This document shows positions 9,420 through 21,659 of a DNA stretch of 64,000 nucleotides, piece by piece (within the stretch, counting starts at the first letter, position 1; every line of letters starts with the position of its first letter). The notes beneath the pieces are model-generated. The model was given only the letters and a program-made list of their open reading frames with translations. It made no database searches and had not been told where the DNA came from. This stretch comes from Simmondsia chinensis. Lineage: Eukaryota > Streptophyta > Magnoliopsida > Caryophyllales > Simmondsiaceae. A program made the position numbers and the translations under genes. Where the stretch lies: the NCBI GenBank assembly GCA_018398585.1, contig JAGTTD010000013.1, forward strand, positions 7,908,492 through 7,972,491, written 5' to 3'.

Positions 9420-12400
9420 CTCGAATTTCCTACTGGGAAGAACTTTAGTGAACATATCTGCTGGATTATCTTCAGTACCAATCTTCTTGAGCTCCACCTT
9501 CTACTCATCAATTAGATCTCTAATGAAATGATGCTTGACATCAATGTGCTTCGTTTTATCATGATGCGTCATCTGATCTTTTGCTAGGTGAATTGCTGAC
9601 TGGCTATCACAGTAAACTCCAACGGTACCCTGATCTCACTAACCAAACCTCTCAACCAAACAACTTCCTTTAACGCTTCTGTAACTGCCATATACTCGGC
9701 CTCGGTAGTCGACTGTGCAATAACTTATTTTAGACAAGCCCTCCAACTAATAGCGCTGTCTCCCAAACAAAACACATAACCAGACGTATATTTCCTCTTA
9801 TCGAGGTCTCCACCATAGTCTGAGTCAACATACCCTACTAAACAGCATTTACTCTTCCCAAATTCCAAACAAACATCAGAAGTGCCATGTAAGTACCTCA
9901 GAATTCATTTGACAGCGTGCCAATGCTCCTTTCCTAGATTCGCCATGTATCTACTCACTTTGCTCACAGCATAAGCAATATCTGGACGAGTACATACCAT
10001 AGCATACATAATACTACCAACAGCACTAGAATAAGGGATCTGTGACATGTACACGATATCCTCCCCAGTCTAAGGTGAATCCAATGCTGAAAACCTGAAA
10101 TGAGCTGCTAAGGAGTGCTAATAGGTTTAGTATCCTTCATGTGAAATCGGTCAAGAACCTTCTCGATGTACTTCTCCTGAGACAAGTACAACTTTTCTGC
10201 TTTTCGGTTTCTACTGATTTCCATGCCAAGAATCTTCTTAGCTGCTCCTAAGTCCTTCATCTCGAACTCGCTTTTCAACATTACTTTCAAATCATCAACA
10301 TCTGTCATGTCTTTAGTTGCAATTAACATATCATCAACGTATAACAGAAGGTAAACAAAAGAGCTTGAATCTGTCTTTCTGAAGTACACACTACTGTCAT
10401 ACTTGCTTCTGAAGAACTCGTGACTTATCATAAACTGATCAAACTTTTTATACCACTGTCTTGGCGATTACCTCAAACCATATAAAGATCTTTTCAGAAA
10501 ACAAATATGATCTTCCTTACCCTCAACAACGAATCCTTCAAGATGATGCATGTAAATACTCTCCTCTAGCTCACCATGCAAAAATGCAGTTTTCACATCT
10601 AACTGCTCAAGCCCTAAATCATGCATAGCTACTAAAGCAAGTATCGCTCGTATGGAACAATGTCTAACAACAGGTGAGAAAATATCATGAAAGTCAACAC
10701 CGTGTACCTGACTGTAGCCTTTAGCTACTAACAGAGACGTGTACTTTGCATCTTCCACTCTAGGAATGTCGTCTTTTCATTTGAAGACTCATTTGCATCC
10801 AAAAACTCTTTTTCCTGTTTGAGGCTTGACTAGCTACCAAGTCTGGGTCTTTTTCAAAGACTCCATCTCTTCAACATGGCCATAAGCCACTTATCTGAGT
10901 CCGATCTCGATACAATCTCTGAATATGAAGACGATTCACTGTCTTCCACTATTTCAGCTGTAGTATGGGCATAGGCTATTATCTCCTCATACCCATATCT
11001 CTGTGGCGGCCTAATTTGCCTACCACCTGCAATTGTATGCTGCTCGACCTGGTAACATGTTTCTGCCTCATCAATCTCATCAGAAACCTGCATTGGAGGT
11101 GCCTGCGTACTCTCAAACTGAACTACCTGCTGTTGATCTGAATATTCTGACTGTATCTCACTTTCATCAGGCTTCTATGCCAGAACTGATTTACGAACTA
11201 AGGAGGGCGTTTGTGGCGGATGTAGTAGAGCAGACTCATCAAATATAACATCTCTACTAGTAAGAAATTTATGAGATTTTAGATCCCATAAACAATATCC
11301 CTTCACACCTGACGTATAACCAAGAAAGCTACACTTCTTGACCCTAGGCTCTAGCTTTCCATCATTAACATAAGCATAAGTAGGACAACCAAATATCTTC
11401 AAATAAGAATAATCAGCAGGAGAACCAGACCATATATCTTCTAGAATCTTCAATTGAAGTGATGAATGAGGAGATCGATTCACTAAGCAACAAGCCATGT
11501 TAACTGCCTCTGCCCACCATTCTCTCCCTAATCCTGCATTTGAAAGCATACACCGAGCCTTCTCCAGTAATGTTCTATTAATTCTTTCTGCCACTCCGTT
11601 CTGTTGAGGTCGACCTGTACAAGTCCTGTGTCTGACAATGCCTTGGTCCTCACAGAATTTGAGGAAATCACCCTCAACAAACTCAAGACCATTATCTGTC
11701 CTCAACCTCTTTATCTGCTTCCCTGTCTGTTTTTCAAGCAGTGTCTTCCACTTCTTGAAGACTTCATAAACTTCGTTCTTCTGCTTAAGAAAATAGACCC
11801 AAACTTTACATGAATAATCATCAATGGATGTTAGCAAATACTGGAACCTCCTTTGGTAGCAACTCTGGATGGTCCCCAGAAATCAGAATGAATGTAGTCC
11901 AATGTTCCTTTAGTCTAATGCACTGCTTGCTTGAAGCTGACTCTCTTCTGCTTCCTATATACATAGTGCTTACAGAAATCCATCAGTTCAGTTGACTGAC
12001 CACATAGCAGACCTCTATTACTCAACTCTAACAGCCCTTTATCACTCATATGACCCAATCTCATGTGCCACATCTTAGTGATCTCTGTATCTGTCATAGA
12101 CGGTGTGGAAATAGCTACTGTCCCTTTAACGGTAGAACCTACAAGCTCATACAAAGTTCCTACCCTTCTACCCTTCATCACAATCAATGCACCTTTACTG
12201 ACTCTTATAGCTCCAACTTCCGCTGTGTACCTGTACCCATTGGACTCAAGGGTACCTAGAGAGATAAAGTTCTTTTTCAAGTCTGGAACATGTCTCATGT
12301 CGCTAAGTGTCCTGATAGTACCATCAAACATCTTCACACGAACTGTTCAATACCCATCACCTTACATGCAGCATCGTTGCCCATCAAGACTACCCTACCC

Positions 12401-13285
12401 TGAATTGATTTATAAGTGGCGAACCAGTCATTGTTAGGACAAACATGGTAAGAAAAACCCGAATCCATGATCTACTTATCCTTGGACCTGGTCTGTGACT
12501 CAGTTACTAGTAGGACATCAGCATCTCCCTCATCTTCAACTACACTAGCCTCTGCAAACTTATGGTCATTTCTGTTATCATCTTTCTGCTTACTCTTAAG
12601 CCTATAACAGTTAGTTTTTCTTTATGTGGCCCTTCTTATGACAGAAGTTACACGACATGTTCTTATGTCTAGATTTAGACGTAGATTTCTTTCCACCTTC
12701 AGACCCTCTAGTTTTAGTCCTACCTCTCACAAACAATCCATTTCCGGAGTTATTCACAGAGTCAGACAATTCTCTATCAACTCTCTCTTTACTTACTAGA
12801 TTTCTTTTAACTTCATCAACTGTAATAGTTGGCCTACCACCATATATCATACTTTCTTTCAAAGCTTTTGTAAGAATTAGAGAGTGAACACAACAATATC
12901 ATGGCCTGATCTTCGTCCTTAGGGGTATCATCTAATTCTTTTAATTCTTGAAAAACGTGAATAACCGGCGCTTTACTGCGAGTTTATTGGAGACCGATTT
13001 GTGGCAAAACATCTCTTGCAACTTCTCCCACAACTTCTTGGTGGTTTTCATCTCCAAGACTTCTGTCAATACATCATCAGCTAAACACATCTGTATCGCT
13101 GTGAGAGCCTTATCATCTAATTCTTCCCACTGTGCCTCTGTCATAGTATCCGGTTTCTTTTCTTTTCCATCCAGTGCTTTCTTCAAGCCAATCTGGGTCA
13201 GGAGTCCTTTAACACGGACTTGCCACAAACTGAAGCTTCCTTGACCTCCGAACTTCTCTACCTCAGATTTGATGGCCGGTGTCAT
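9420..13285 (-). pseudogene. Copia gag-pol, broken by stops and frameshifts
   Basis: Gag starts at 13285 with the motif GGQGSFSLWQVRVKG. Its zinc knuckle (CNFCHKKGHIKKN, about 12611-12655) is cut by a stop just before the last Cys. The protease DSG motif (near 12455) is preceded by a stop where a conserved Trp is expected. The GAG-pre-integrase domain (HMRLGHMSDKG) lies in 11915-12337. The integrase core in 11175-11837 keeps the Asp of RTDNGLEF and the Glu of NGVAER. RT lies in 10108-10758 with an intact YVDD at about 10340, and RNase H (STTEAEY) is near 9700. It would encode the single polyprotein that forms virus-like particles and copies RNA into DNA. At least five frame breaks make it non-functional. 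Confidence 0.85.
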
Positions 13286-13307
13286 TGTACCAACTCGAAC
13301 AACAAGA

Positions 13308-13319
13308 GCTCTGATACCA
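13308..13319 (-). promoter_or_regulatory. Primer-binding site, initiator tRNA-Met
   Basis: The minus strand reads TGGTATCAGAGC, complementary to the 3' end of plant initiator tRNA-Met. It lies 3 nt inside the 5' LTR at 13323-13847, the normal place for priming first-strand synthesis. Confidence 0.85.
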
Positions 13320-13521
13320 ATTTGTGAGGAAATGCGGAAATCCCAAGTACTGAATTCTAATCAAATACCACGACAATCAAGAAGTAAAATAGACTAAAGA
13401 GAATCAAACACAAGAACACAGCAATTTAAGTGGAAACCCCTCTACAATCGAGAGAGGAGAAACTCACAGGCTAAGATTGGAGCTTTTATTATTGGATCGA
13501 AAAAGAAGAATTACAATCTCT

Positions 13522-13522
<1 letters not shown>

Positions 13523-13580
<58 letters not shown>
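13523..13580. repeat. (TC)n microsatellite inside the 5' LTR
   Basis: Nearly 30 uninterrupted TC dinucleotides lie in the transcribed leader part of the LTR. The 3' LTR carries the same repeat at 9049-9071 but much shorter, so most expansion followed insertion. Confidence 0.9.
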
Positions 13581-13584
<4 letters not shown>

Positions 13585-13904
13585 GATGATGGCAACGCTC
13601 TCTCTTTTTAATTGGATACTTTACACGTGAATCCTAGGGCTATATTTATAGCCCCGTGTAAAATCAGACTCCCGATCGATCGGGGGGTCCTGATCGATCG
13701 GTAGTTCACCGATCGATTGGTGAGCTCCCTACAGGCGGGATCGATTTCCGTAACATTCTCGATCGATCGGGCTCTTCTGCCAATATATCGGCGAGCTCTT
13801 AGCTTGCCTCCACTTAGAACTTAGGAATTTGAGGCATAAACCTAACAAGATTAAATGAGCCCAAATGAGGCGAACATATCTTGAATACTTTAACTGACTA
13901 TTTA

Positions 13905-14185
13905 TTATTTAGGTACTTAGATACTTCAATATATAAGTGAGATACCTTGATGTTTGATTATTAGGCATCCTAATATTTCAATATATAAGTAGGATACCTT
14001 AAGGTTATATTATTTATTTCTTAAGTACCTGCCATTTCAATATATAAGCGGGATACCTGAGATTAGACTATTTATCACTTAGATATCCCGACGTTCTAAT
14101 ATATAAGTGGGATACCTTGAAGTTTAAAACTTCTATCAATTAGGTACCTGGATATTTTAAAATCTTATCAATCCGGTATCCTTCT
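13905..14185. repeat. Minisatellite with units of about 57 bp
   Basis: At least four units share the core TTCAATATATAAGNGGGATACCT followed by about 30 variable bases. The unit resembles the ATCAATTAGGTACCT end of the MITE at 53698-54116, and the right part (14190-14570) resembles that MITE's other half. This looks like a MITE whose end has expanded in tandem. Confidence 0.6.
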
Positions 14186-14902
14186 TCTGAAATTCGATAG
14201 ATTTTTATTGGAAAATTTTAATTAGAATATGACTCCAACAATATATAAGCATTTTCATTACAATTTGATTATTTTGGCAAAAGATGTTGATACAACATAT
14301 GATTTCGACAGTACATATAAATAGTTTATACGAAATTTGGTGAATATTTTATCATAATTCGTTAAGGTTTTGTCAAAAATATTGATATGACTTTTATATA
14401 TTATATTTGCATAAAATTGGTTAGATTTCTAAAAAACTTTAATCAAATTTCAATATAGGGTACCTAAGTGATAAAATATATAAACTTAGGCGACTTCAAT
14501 TGTATATAATTGAAATAGGTTACCTAAATAATAAATGTTAAAATCATAAGGTACCTAAATGATTATATGTATATACATGCATGCGGATGATCTAAAATAG
14601 AACAATTATAACATATTATCATTCAGATCAATAATTGATAATTGGATCCCCTTCTCGGCTTTGTAATCGACTATTTACAGTAAATTCAAATTAGAATTAG
14701 TTAAAATCGAAACTTAGATGAATGTTTATACATTAACCAAACATGACACGACCCATCCCAACCCAAACCGACCCAACCCATACAAAACCATCATCCTATA
14801 ATTTGGTGGGTATGGGTCCAACATTGGATGGGTCATGTTAGTTCTTGAACCAACCCACCCAAACCCAACCCACGTGCATCTATGACTTTATGGGAGGGTA
14901 AG

Positions 14903-17900
14903 TGATGCAACGCGTGGGTGAAAATTTAGAGAACGGGAAGGTTCAACAGATTTTCCTTAATTCTTATTACGAAATTAATAAACAATAAGAAGAAAATAGT
15001 TTAATCTAATTCTCACACCCCCGATAATAGAGGGAAAACACATAAAAGAGATAAATTCTCTAAACAGTTGAATGCCTAAGACCCTAAATTGCTCTCTCTT
15101 TAAATAGAGAAGCTTTCCTAACTAGACTTACGAATTTTAAATTAAATCCTTAATTGAGATCAACGGTGGAGATTGCAATCCGTGTGATCTTTCTAAAATA
15201 AAGACTAAAGAAACTACAAATCTAATTAACTGATTATATTTTAAATCTAGACTTTCCTAATTAAGGTCGAACTCTAGTTGTGTCCAACATTATCTCGCCG
15301 CGCCTAGGATCCGCCGAGCTCATTAAACTGGCAAGACCTTCTTCGCCAAATATGGGCTGCATCATCTTCCCCAGGTTAGAGAGAATTCGTGCTCGAATTC
15401 AGCAACAGATCATCTTCACACCAAGCTAGCTTGCCAAGACCTATCCGCCAATCAACACTGCCAAGCTTGAAGGCTGGGCTGCATCATCCTCTCGGGTTGT
15501 AGAGAATTCGCCCTTGAATTCGTTCATGCTTCATCTGGACAATTTGTTCCATGGTAAGGAGCAAGGTGCTTGATGCTGATGACTCTGAAGGCTTCAATCC
15601 ACTTGGTAGTTGTAGGCGGTAGACTGTTTTAAACCTTGTTGTATTCTCAAGTCGGAAGTCGTTCTCTTGTCAAGGTTGCCCATGTAGGCGATAGACTCTT
15701 TCAAAAGCAATCAATGGACCAACCTTGTTGTATTTCCAACCTGGCGCTATCCTTTTTGGGGTTATAATCTAGCTTGGCTTTAATCAATTTCTGCTCCTAC
15801 CCCTTGACGTTCTTGGAAACAAAACGTCGAATAAGGACACCCAACATTATCCTTGTCATCTCTGCTGGACCATCCGCCAATAGTGCGGAAGGTCCATAAT
15901 ACATAGTGACCCCGTTGATTGCCCTGCCGCCAACATTCTTCCGCCAAGTCTCGTCCTTCTTCGGCATCAAAAGAACTGTGAACACTTGATGTCTGGGCTC
16001 TTCGCCCTCCACAAGACTCACTCGGTAATGAAGTAAAGGCATCTCTCGGCATCTGGTGTTCCTAATGTGGACTGCTCCCCACCATTGACATAGTACTCAA
16101 CACCTCTTCCAGTTCTTCACCCTGTTCTGTCTTTATTTCCTCTCCCATTGATACAACTATCTTCTTGTACTCACCAACTTCATCGATGCCCGCCATCTTC
16201 CACAGCTACTTCCAAAGACAGCATACAAAGAGTTCATCCCTGTTCGTCACAACATTGGTGGTTAAGCCATGCATATACTTCGTGGGTTGCTCTTCTTGGA
16301 TTTCAACAATGATGTTCCACCCATCCCCCGGCAAGGCACAACTCTTGGGGAAATCATCCATCAAACACGATCTGCTACACACCATCGCCTTTTGCAATGT
16401 CAAACATGATCTTCTAGACACCATCGCCTTTTGCAATTGGCCTAGAAAATCACCCAATCTCGGAGTGGGTACTCAACATCGTATCGTGAGCTTACTGACG
16501 GTCTTACTACCAAGGCATGTTTGCCAAGTTCCTTCCTTTGTTGGCGTCAAGGCAGTTGATCCGCCCTTCAGGTTCTCTCTGGGGTATCTCCAGGCAAGCA
16601 ACTTCCAAACTTGGTGCCTGATATCCTTACGCTCTACAACGCTCACTCGGCAATAAGGCCATCTTGGTAACGCATCTTCTAGAACCCAATCTACTTGGTA
16701 TGCAATCCCCCTTGTTGGCAGTAGGAAATACGCCAACCCTTCTGGACAAACCTGCTTTGACAGACTTCCTACCTCATCCGGCACTTCATCCTCTTCATAG
16801 ATGGGCTCATCAAAGATAGGTGAAGAAGACAAATCAAGATAGGTTGGCTCATCAAATATAGGTTCTCTCCTGATGCCACCTATTGATGTAGATGCCATCT
16901 CTACCACGCCAACTGCATCGGCGAACACGACCTTATCTTCCAGTTTTGGGTCTTCGGTCTTCGATGCACGTGGCTCCTCATCTTTCTTGGGCAACAAGAC
17001 GATTCTTGTTTCCTCAAAGATAAAGCTATACATGTTCTTTCTCCTATCGTATATAGTACCTGTATCATATTGCCAAGGTCTTTCCAATAGCAAATGACAC
17101 ACATCCATGGCAACAACACTGCACCACACGGCATCCCAATACTTCGTCCCAATCGAGAAACTAACCAAACAACATTTAGTTACCATTACCTGATCTTCTT
17201 TCTCGAGCCATGGCAATTGGTAAGGGTTCGAATGCTCCTCCTTCTCCAGCTCTATCTTTCGGATGGCTTTCTTGGAGATGGTATTATCACAGCTCCCACA
17301 GTCGATGACTAGGCGGCATACCCCCTCGCCAATTGTGCATATCTTCTGGAGGATGTTGTGTCGAAGCCATTTATCTCCTTTTACTTCCTTAGGTGTGAAG
17401 CCAATTCGCTCGACCAATAGCAAGCGACCCTCGTCACCCGCTACCTCCTTTTCATCTAGCGATGCCATCTCGTCCTGAGCCTCTTCCGCCCCTATGAAGC
17501 CATTGCCTTCAAACTCCAAAAATTCTTCCCGAAGCCCGAACTTCTACCCCTGTTCACCAAAGAAATCAGAAGCTCCAATATTCAACCGAGTTTCTTGCAC
17601 GTTTCGCCCATGGTCTTCAACCTTTGGATATGGCTCGTGGATATTCTCATCCATTTCTTCCTCGCGGGATTTGAGGCTAAGCCATTGGTGTATGGTTGGG
17701 ACACACTCCCAATTGAACCAAACGCGGCTTAATTCGCCGGAATCTCTCTCCATCTCCTCTCGATCTGCCATTGAAAGTCACACTCGTATACGTCTCCAAA
17801 AGCCGCGTATCTCTGTTGCCTACCAGCCATCTTAGAAGGCGTTCTGAGCTTTGATACTAATTGATGCAGCGCGTAGATAGAAATTTAGGGAACGAGAAGG

Positions 17901-18351
17901 TTCAACAGCCTACCCTTAATTCTTAGTACGAAAATAATAAAGAATAAGAGGAAAATAGTTTAACATAATTCTCACACCTCGAGAATAGAGGGAAACCACA
18001 TAAAAGGGATAAATTCTCTAAGCAATTGAATGCCTAAGACCCTAACTAGCCCTCTCTTCAAATAGAGGAGCTTTTCTAACTAGACTCAAACAAATACGAA
18101 TTTTAAATTAAATCCCTAATTGAGATCAATAGTGGAGATTGCAATCCGTGTGTTTCATCTAGCAATCCGTGTGATCTTTCTAAAATACAGACTAAAAAAA
18201 ATACAAATCTAATTAACTAATTAGATTTTAAATCTAAGCTTTCCTAATTAAGGTCGAACTCTAGTTGTGTCCAACCTTATCTCGCCGCACCTAGGATCCG
18301 CCAAGTTCATTAAACCGCCAAGACCTTTTTTGCCAAAAATGGGCTGCATTT
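14903..18351 (-). mobile_element. Ty3/gypsy-type LTR retrotransposon, internally deleted
   Basis: The LTRs are 14903-15364 (462 bp) and 17862-18351 (490 bp). They start TGATGCAGCGCG and end GGGCTGCATCA, decayed to GGGCTGCATTT on the right. Flanking 5-mers GTAAG (14898-14902) and GTGAG (18352-18356) match at four of five positions. A decayed tRNA-Met primer site (ATTAGTATCAAAGC on the minus strand) precedes the right LTR and the polypurine tract CTGGGGAAGA abuts the left one. Only about 2.5 kb of internal DNA remain. A second PPT-like copy with GGGCTGCATCATCCTC at about 15478 shows local duplication. Confidence 0.8.
15790..17519 (-). pseudogene. Ty3/gypsy protease and start of reverse transcriptase
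   Basis: The longest frame (16473-17519, 348 codons) carries a retropepsin-like region with IDCGSCDNTIS at residues 72-82 (usual plant Ty3 form D-G-G-S-C). It continues through the conserved stretch around HLLLERPWQYD and FEETRIVLLPKK, then an acidic linker. The first block of RT follows, recognisable as VWKLLAWRYP and TPTKEGTWQTCLGSKTVSKLTIR. The RT catalytic block, RNase H and integrase are missing. A further frame at 15797-16042 repeats the PR-RT junction (YRVSLVEGEEPRHQV, PKKDETW, AINGVT), so this region was duplicated or two copies recombined. Upstream frames to 17835 may be the remains of Gag. Confidence 0.7.
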
Positions 18352-19335
18352 GTGAGTGTCAGAGGAAGCATTCTAGACCACTCATTTGTTTGCGGACATC
18401 GTCTTTCTGCCACCTGACATTATTTATTTTCCCCACTTTAACCAAATGTGTGGTACAAAATCCATCCTCTCGTAAGAGTAATATATATATATATATATAT
18501 GGAGCCCGCTTGGTTAGTTTTTTTTATCCTCCACTGACTATTAGTATATGCCCTCAGTGAAGAAACTTTCCAGATCCATCGCTTTATATTGATAGAGAGA
18601 AAATTGGTAAGAGATGAGTTAAGCTCCGATGAAGAGGCTTTATTCAGGAGTTCTCCAGTGCCACACAAATGGACAGAAGTAAAGCAAGGGAAAGAAGAGG
18701 TAGAATGTTAAGGGACGATTGGTCTCTATCATTTTTTTTTCTCTCAAAAGGGTCTAAGAGCAGTATGCATAGAAAGAAAGAATAGTCCAAAAGAAACCTT
18801 TAGGAAATATAAAGGATATGACAAACGGGAGTAGACTGAAGAGAGATACTCAGCCTAAAGATAAGCACATGAAAAGAAAATTGGTGGGAAGGGATCATGT
18901 TAAGGCCCGCGATGGAGTAAGGCCGGATCGGAAAGGGGTAGAAGACATCGATAAAATTCCGTCCGCGAAGCGAGGATGAGCCTTTGGTAAAAATCTTGAG
19001 CTATGTTTCAAAGGGGATGACTCCATCATGGTCCAACTGATCACATAGTTAGAACAAGGAATAAGCGTAACCCTAAGATGTTCATGCATGATGTGGAGGA
19101 TGAGGATGATAATGTTGATCACATGCCATCTTTGGCTCCTCTCTCTTACACAATCAATCTTGGTGTTTTGGGTTATCTACTCATCTTAGTCTAAGTATTT
19201 CATATTTATTTTACCTATTATCTGACCCAGACTAACCTACTCATCTTATCATCTCACAAGGGCTTAGCTAGCCGATTAAGACCTTAAGTACTGGCGCCAA
19301 GGGCCAGTACCAAATATCCATCTCTAGAGCCGGTC
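18352..19335. other. Intergenic region with an (AT)n microsatellite
   Basis: No gene is supported. An (AT)n tract of about ten units lies at 18480-18500. The surrounding purine-rich sequence (18600-18890) could not be assigned to a repeat family. Confidence 0.4.
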
Positions 19336-19548
19336 TTGAAGTTGTCCCATTTTCCAGTTTTTGAATTTTTTTGGTATGTCTTGTCCTGTCATGCTTGGGA
19401 CCTGGGTGTTGCTTGTTGTTACTTGTTCCTTGTTTTTGGTTTTTTTTTTCCTTATGTTTCTCCTTTTTCTATGGGATGTCTCAGGGCTCACCTAGTCGAG
19501 TTTTCTATTTTGTACCGCGACTATGTTGCTAATTATTGAAAAAAAAAG
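19336..19548 (+). mobile_element. 5'-truncated LINE, 3' end only
   Basis: A T/G-rich 3' UTR ends CTATGTTGCTAATTATTG plus a poly(A) tract (19539-19548). The end agrees with other L1-type tails in this window (19548, 24117, 33512, 34243, 41714). No ORF2 sequence remains. Confidence 0.5.
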
Positions 19549-20027
19549 ACCTTAAGAAAGTTCTAAGCTGGTCTTATATTAGGTCTTTTACCGTATTCCT
19601 TTTAGTTGCTTTCCACTAAGTATTTTATTATATGTACTTGACCCCATTCATTTGCTAACTCTTCGTCATTATTACCTGCCTTTGTTGTTATTTTATGAGA
19701 TTAGGACTGACATAAGCGTTGAAGGGGTTTCCCTGTGGATTACTCCACGGGCTCCTCTAACCATTTGTTTGTCTCACAAGAAATATCAAGTCGGGCATAT
19801 AGCTTGAGTTCAACTTATTCCAACGAAACCCTCATCAAACATAACTCAAATATGATAAATAAGTACAATGCCAAATCCATCGTAAATAGGTATCTATTGA
19901 ATTTCCCTATGGTGATTTATTTTTATCTAAAGCACTATTACATATATCTAACGGCGTAATTTAGTTGTAGTGTTAATCTAATGGTTGCAATTTACCGAGA
20001 TATTCAAGATAATAACTAGTTGCCAGG
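19549..20027. other. Intergenic, nothing recognised
   Basis: AT-rich sequence without a usable reading frame or repeat boundary. Confidence 0.4.
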
Positions 20028-20316
20028 GTTTTTTTTTTCGATAATTAGTGAAATAATAGCGATGCAAAAACCGGCATCCTGCAAAGGCGGAACTCGAGAC
20101 CACCCTGGAGTGGGTAGAGAGATCAAGGCAAAGGAGCAAAAACCAAAAAAGGCAAGATCTACCTACGTCAATCTCCCAATATATAGATTACCACTCGCTA
20201 CAATAATAAATACAAACAAAAACCAAAACAAAAATGCCACATCGGAAGATCACAACAGCAAAGATGCCTACACGAAGATACCACCATTACAGCCAACAGC
20301 CAATTGTCTCGAATAA
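20028..20316 (-). mobile_element. 5'-truncated LINE, 3' end on the minus strand
   Basis: On the minus strand the sequence ends CACTAATTATCG plus poly(A) (T run at 20028-20037), the L1-type 3' end seen elsewhere in the window. The frame open on the + strand here is a shadow of that non-coding tail. Confidence 0.5.
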
Positions 20317-20359
20317 ACTCATGATGATGGAACACAAGCCTACCTAAACGAAAACTTAC

Positions 20360-20660
20360 CCCGTCTGCTCAAGATACTTCTCTGGATGAAACACTATCAC
20401 TTGGATTCAATTAACCCAACAAAAGCTAGAATGAGTTAAACAATCATACTTCGATTAATGGATTACTTAACATAACCTTGGTAAGTTAAACCACCAGGAG
20501 ATAGGTGGAGTGAAAGTTGAGAATAAAAAATAATAAACTGCTCAAGTGCTTCTCTGGATGAAACACTATCACTTGGATTCAGATCTATACCCCACAGCCT
20601 TTACTCAAGATAAGTTAAACAAAATCAAGCTTAACAGGAGATAGGTGGAGTGAACCAAAT
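20360..20660. repeat. Pair of direct repeats, about 175 bp apart
   Basis: CTGCTCAAG followed by CTTCTCTGGATGAAACACTA and TCACTTGGATTCA occurs at about 20367-20408 and 20538-20581. CAGGAGATAGGTGGAGTGA occurs near 20495 and 20636. The order is conserved, so an ancestral segment of about 150-175 bp was duplicated. Confidence 0.7.
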
Positions 20661-21655
20661 TGACTTACCATTCTAGGATCAACACATTCAAGGTTACAGC
20701 GTCAAAATTTTGGATGAATCAAATCAAGTTAATTTCGCATCATGAACCAAATTTGGTCCCCAATCCACGATCAACACTAGCTTTCTTGCTCAAGGCTTGG
20801 TTGTCAAACCTTGGACTAGTGGTGCAAATTTAATCCACTGGAAAGCGGTGAATGTAGAAAATATGGTAGAAGTATTTACCTTCTCAAATACCGAATCTGA
20901 CACTCAATCTATATTTGCTAAAGCAAATGAGAGCTAATACTATTGCGACTATCTATAACAAAAAGCAAAAAAATAAAAATAAAGTACAAGTATATTGTAA
21001 GATAAAAATGAAGTGATTTGTATTAGTGTTAGGACTCCTTACTAAGCTATTAGATCCCTTATTTATAGGCTAAATCTTTAACCATTGCTCCCTAATCTCA
21101 TGTAAGAACCTCAGCACGAACCTCCATGATCTTCTAGAACTTCCCCAATAATGGCACGTGTTGAAGTTAATAGTCTCCTTTTCCATGTCTTACAACTTCT
21201 ACGTAACTTTACTTAGGGCTCATGCTTCTTTGGCATCTCCTGTAACTATCGCGAGTTGGGTGTTAGTCTTTGTTGAAGCATCCCAGATAGCCATCTCAGC
21301 TAATCTTCATCAACGTCATCCCTATTAACATCCTTGATGCTTGCTCACCTTGAACCGTTTCCTTCACAAGTCAAGCACATGTCTCAATAATTACAAGTTG
21401 TTCCCAACTTTTTAAGTTTGGTGGGTAAACAAGTACATAAGAGCCAAATTAGTATCAACTTGTGTCTGTAAATTTTTTTATTTGGAAAAACTAAAATCAA
21501 CTATTGAAAATGAGTTTGGTTTTCAGTTTGTTATTTTTTATTCTCAACTTTCACTCAAAGTTATGAAGAAAAAACTAAAAGCATAAAATAATTTTTAAAA
21601 TATGATTTTTATCTTTTTTAAAAAAATCTAACAATTCTAAATAGAAAACAACCTT
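20661..21655. other. Possible decayed LTR, otherwise no gene
   Basis: On the minus strand GCCTATAAATAAGGG (about 21056-21070) looks like a TATA box, followed by a long untranslated stretch as in an LTR R-U5 region. No matching second LTR or coding region was found. Confidence 0.3.
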
Positions 21656-21659
21656 ACAA

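Larger units (their letters stand above)
8844..13847 (-). mobile_element. Full-length Copia LTR retrotransposon (Tork/TNT1-like)
   Basis: The 5' LTR is 13323-13847 (525 bp) and the 3' LTR 8844-9301 (458 bp). They run from TGTGAGG (mutated to TATGAGG in the 3' LTR) to CCTAACA. The same 5 bp, AGATT, flank the element at 8839-8843 and 13848-13852, which fixes the insertion ends. The primer-binding site for tRNA-Met is at 13308-13319 and the polypurine tract AAGGTGGAGATT abuts the 3' LTR. The length difference between LTRs is mostly a (TC)n expansion in the 5' LTR and loss of one GATCGATCGG segment. A TATA box (GGCTATAAATATAGCC on the minus strand) is near 13645-13660. Gene order Gag, protease, integrase, RT, RNase H is that of Copia. 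Confidence 0.9.
8644..14884. mobile_element. hAT-like non-autonomous element split by a Copia insertion
   Basis: The left end (TATAGGTGTTCATGGGTTGGGT, from about 8644) and the reverse complement of the right end (ATAGATGCACGTGGGTTGGG, at about 14884) match as terminal inverted repeats rich in GGGTTGGGT, a common hAT end type. The Copia element 8844-13847 lies between them. An 8-bp duplication is not convincing, so the pairing of the two ends rests on their similarity alone. Confidence 0.4.

Noticed and set aside
18440..18668. Small frames around the (AT)n tract
   Set aside because: They translate a microsatellite and its flanks; no gene features.
20020..20316. 98-codon + strand frame rich in Lys and Asn
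   Set aside because: It is antisense to a LINE 3' end with a poly(A) tract.
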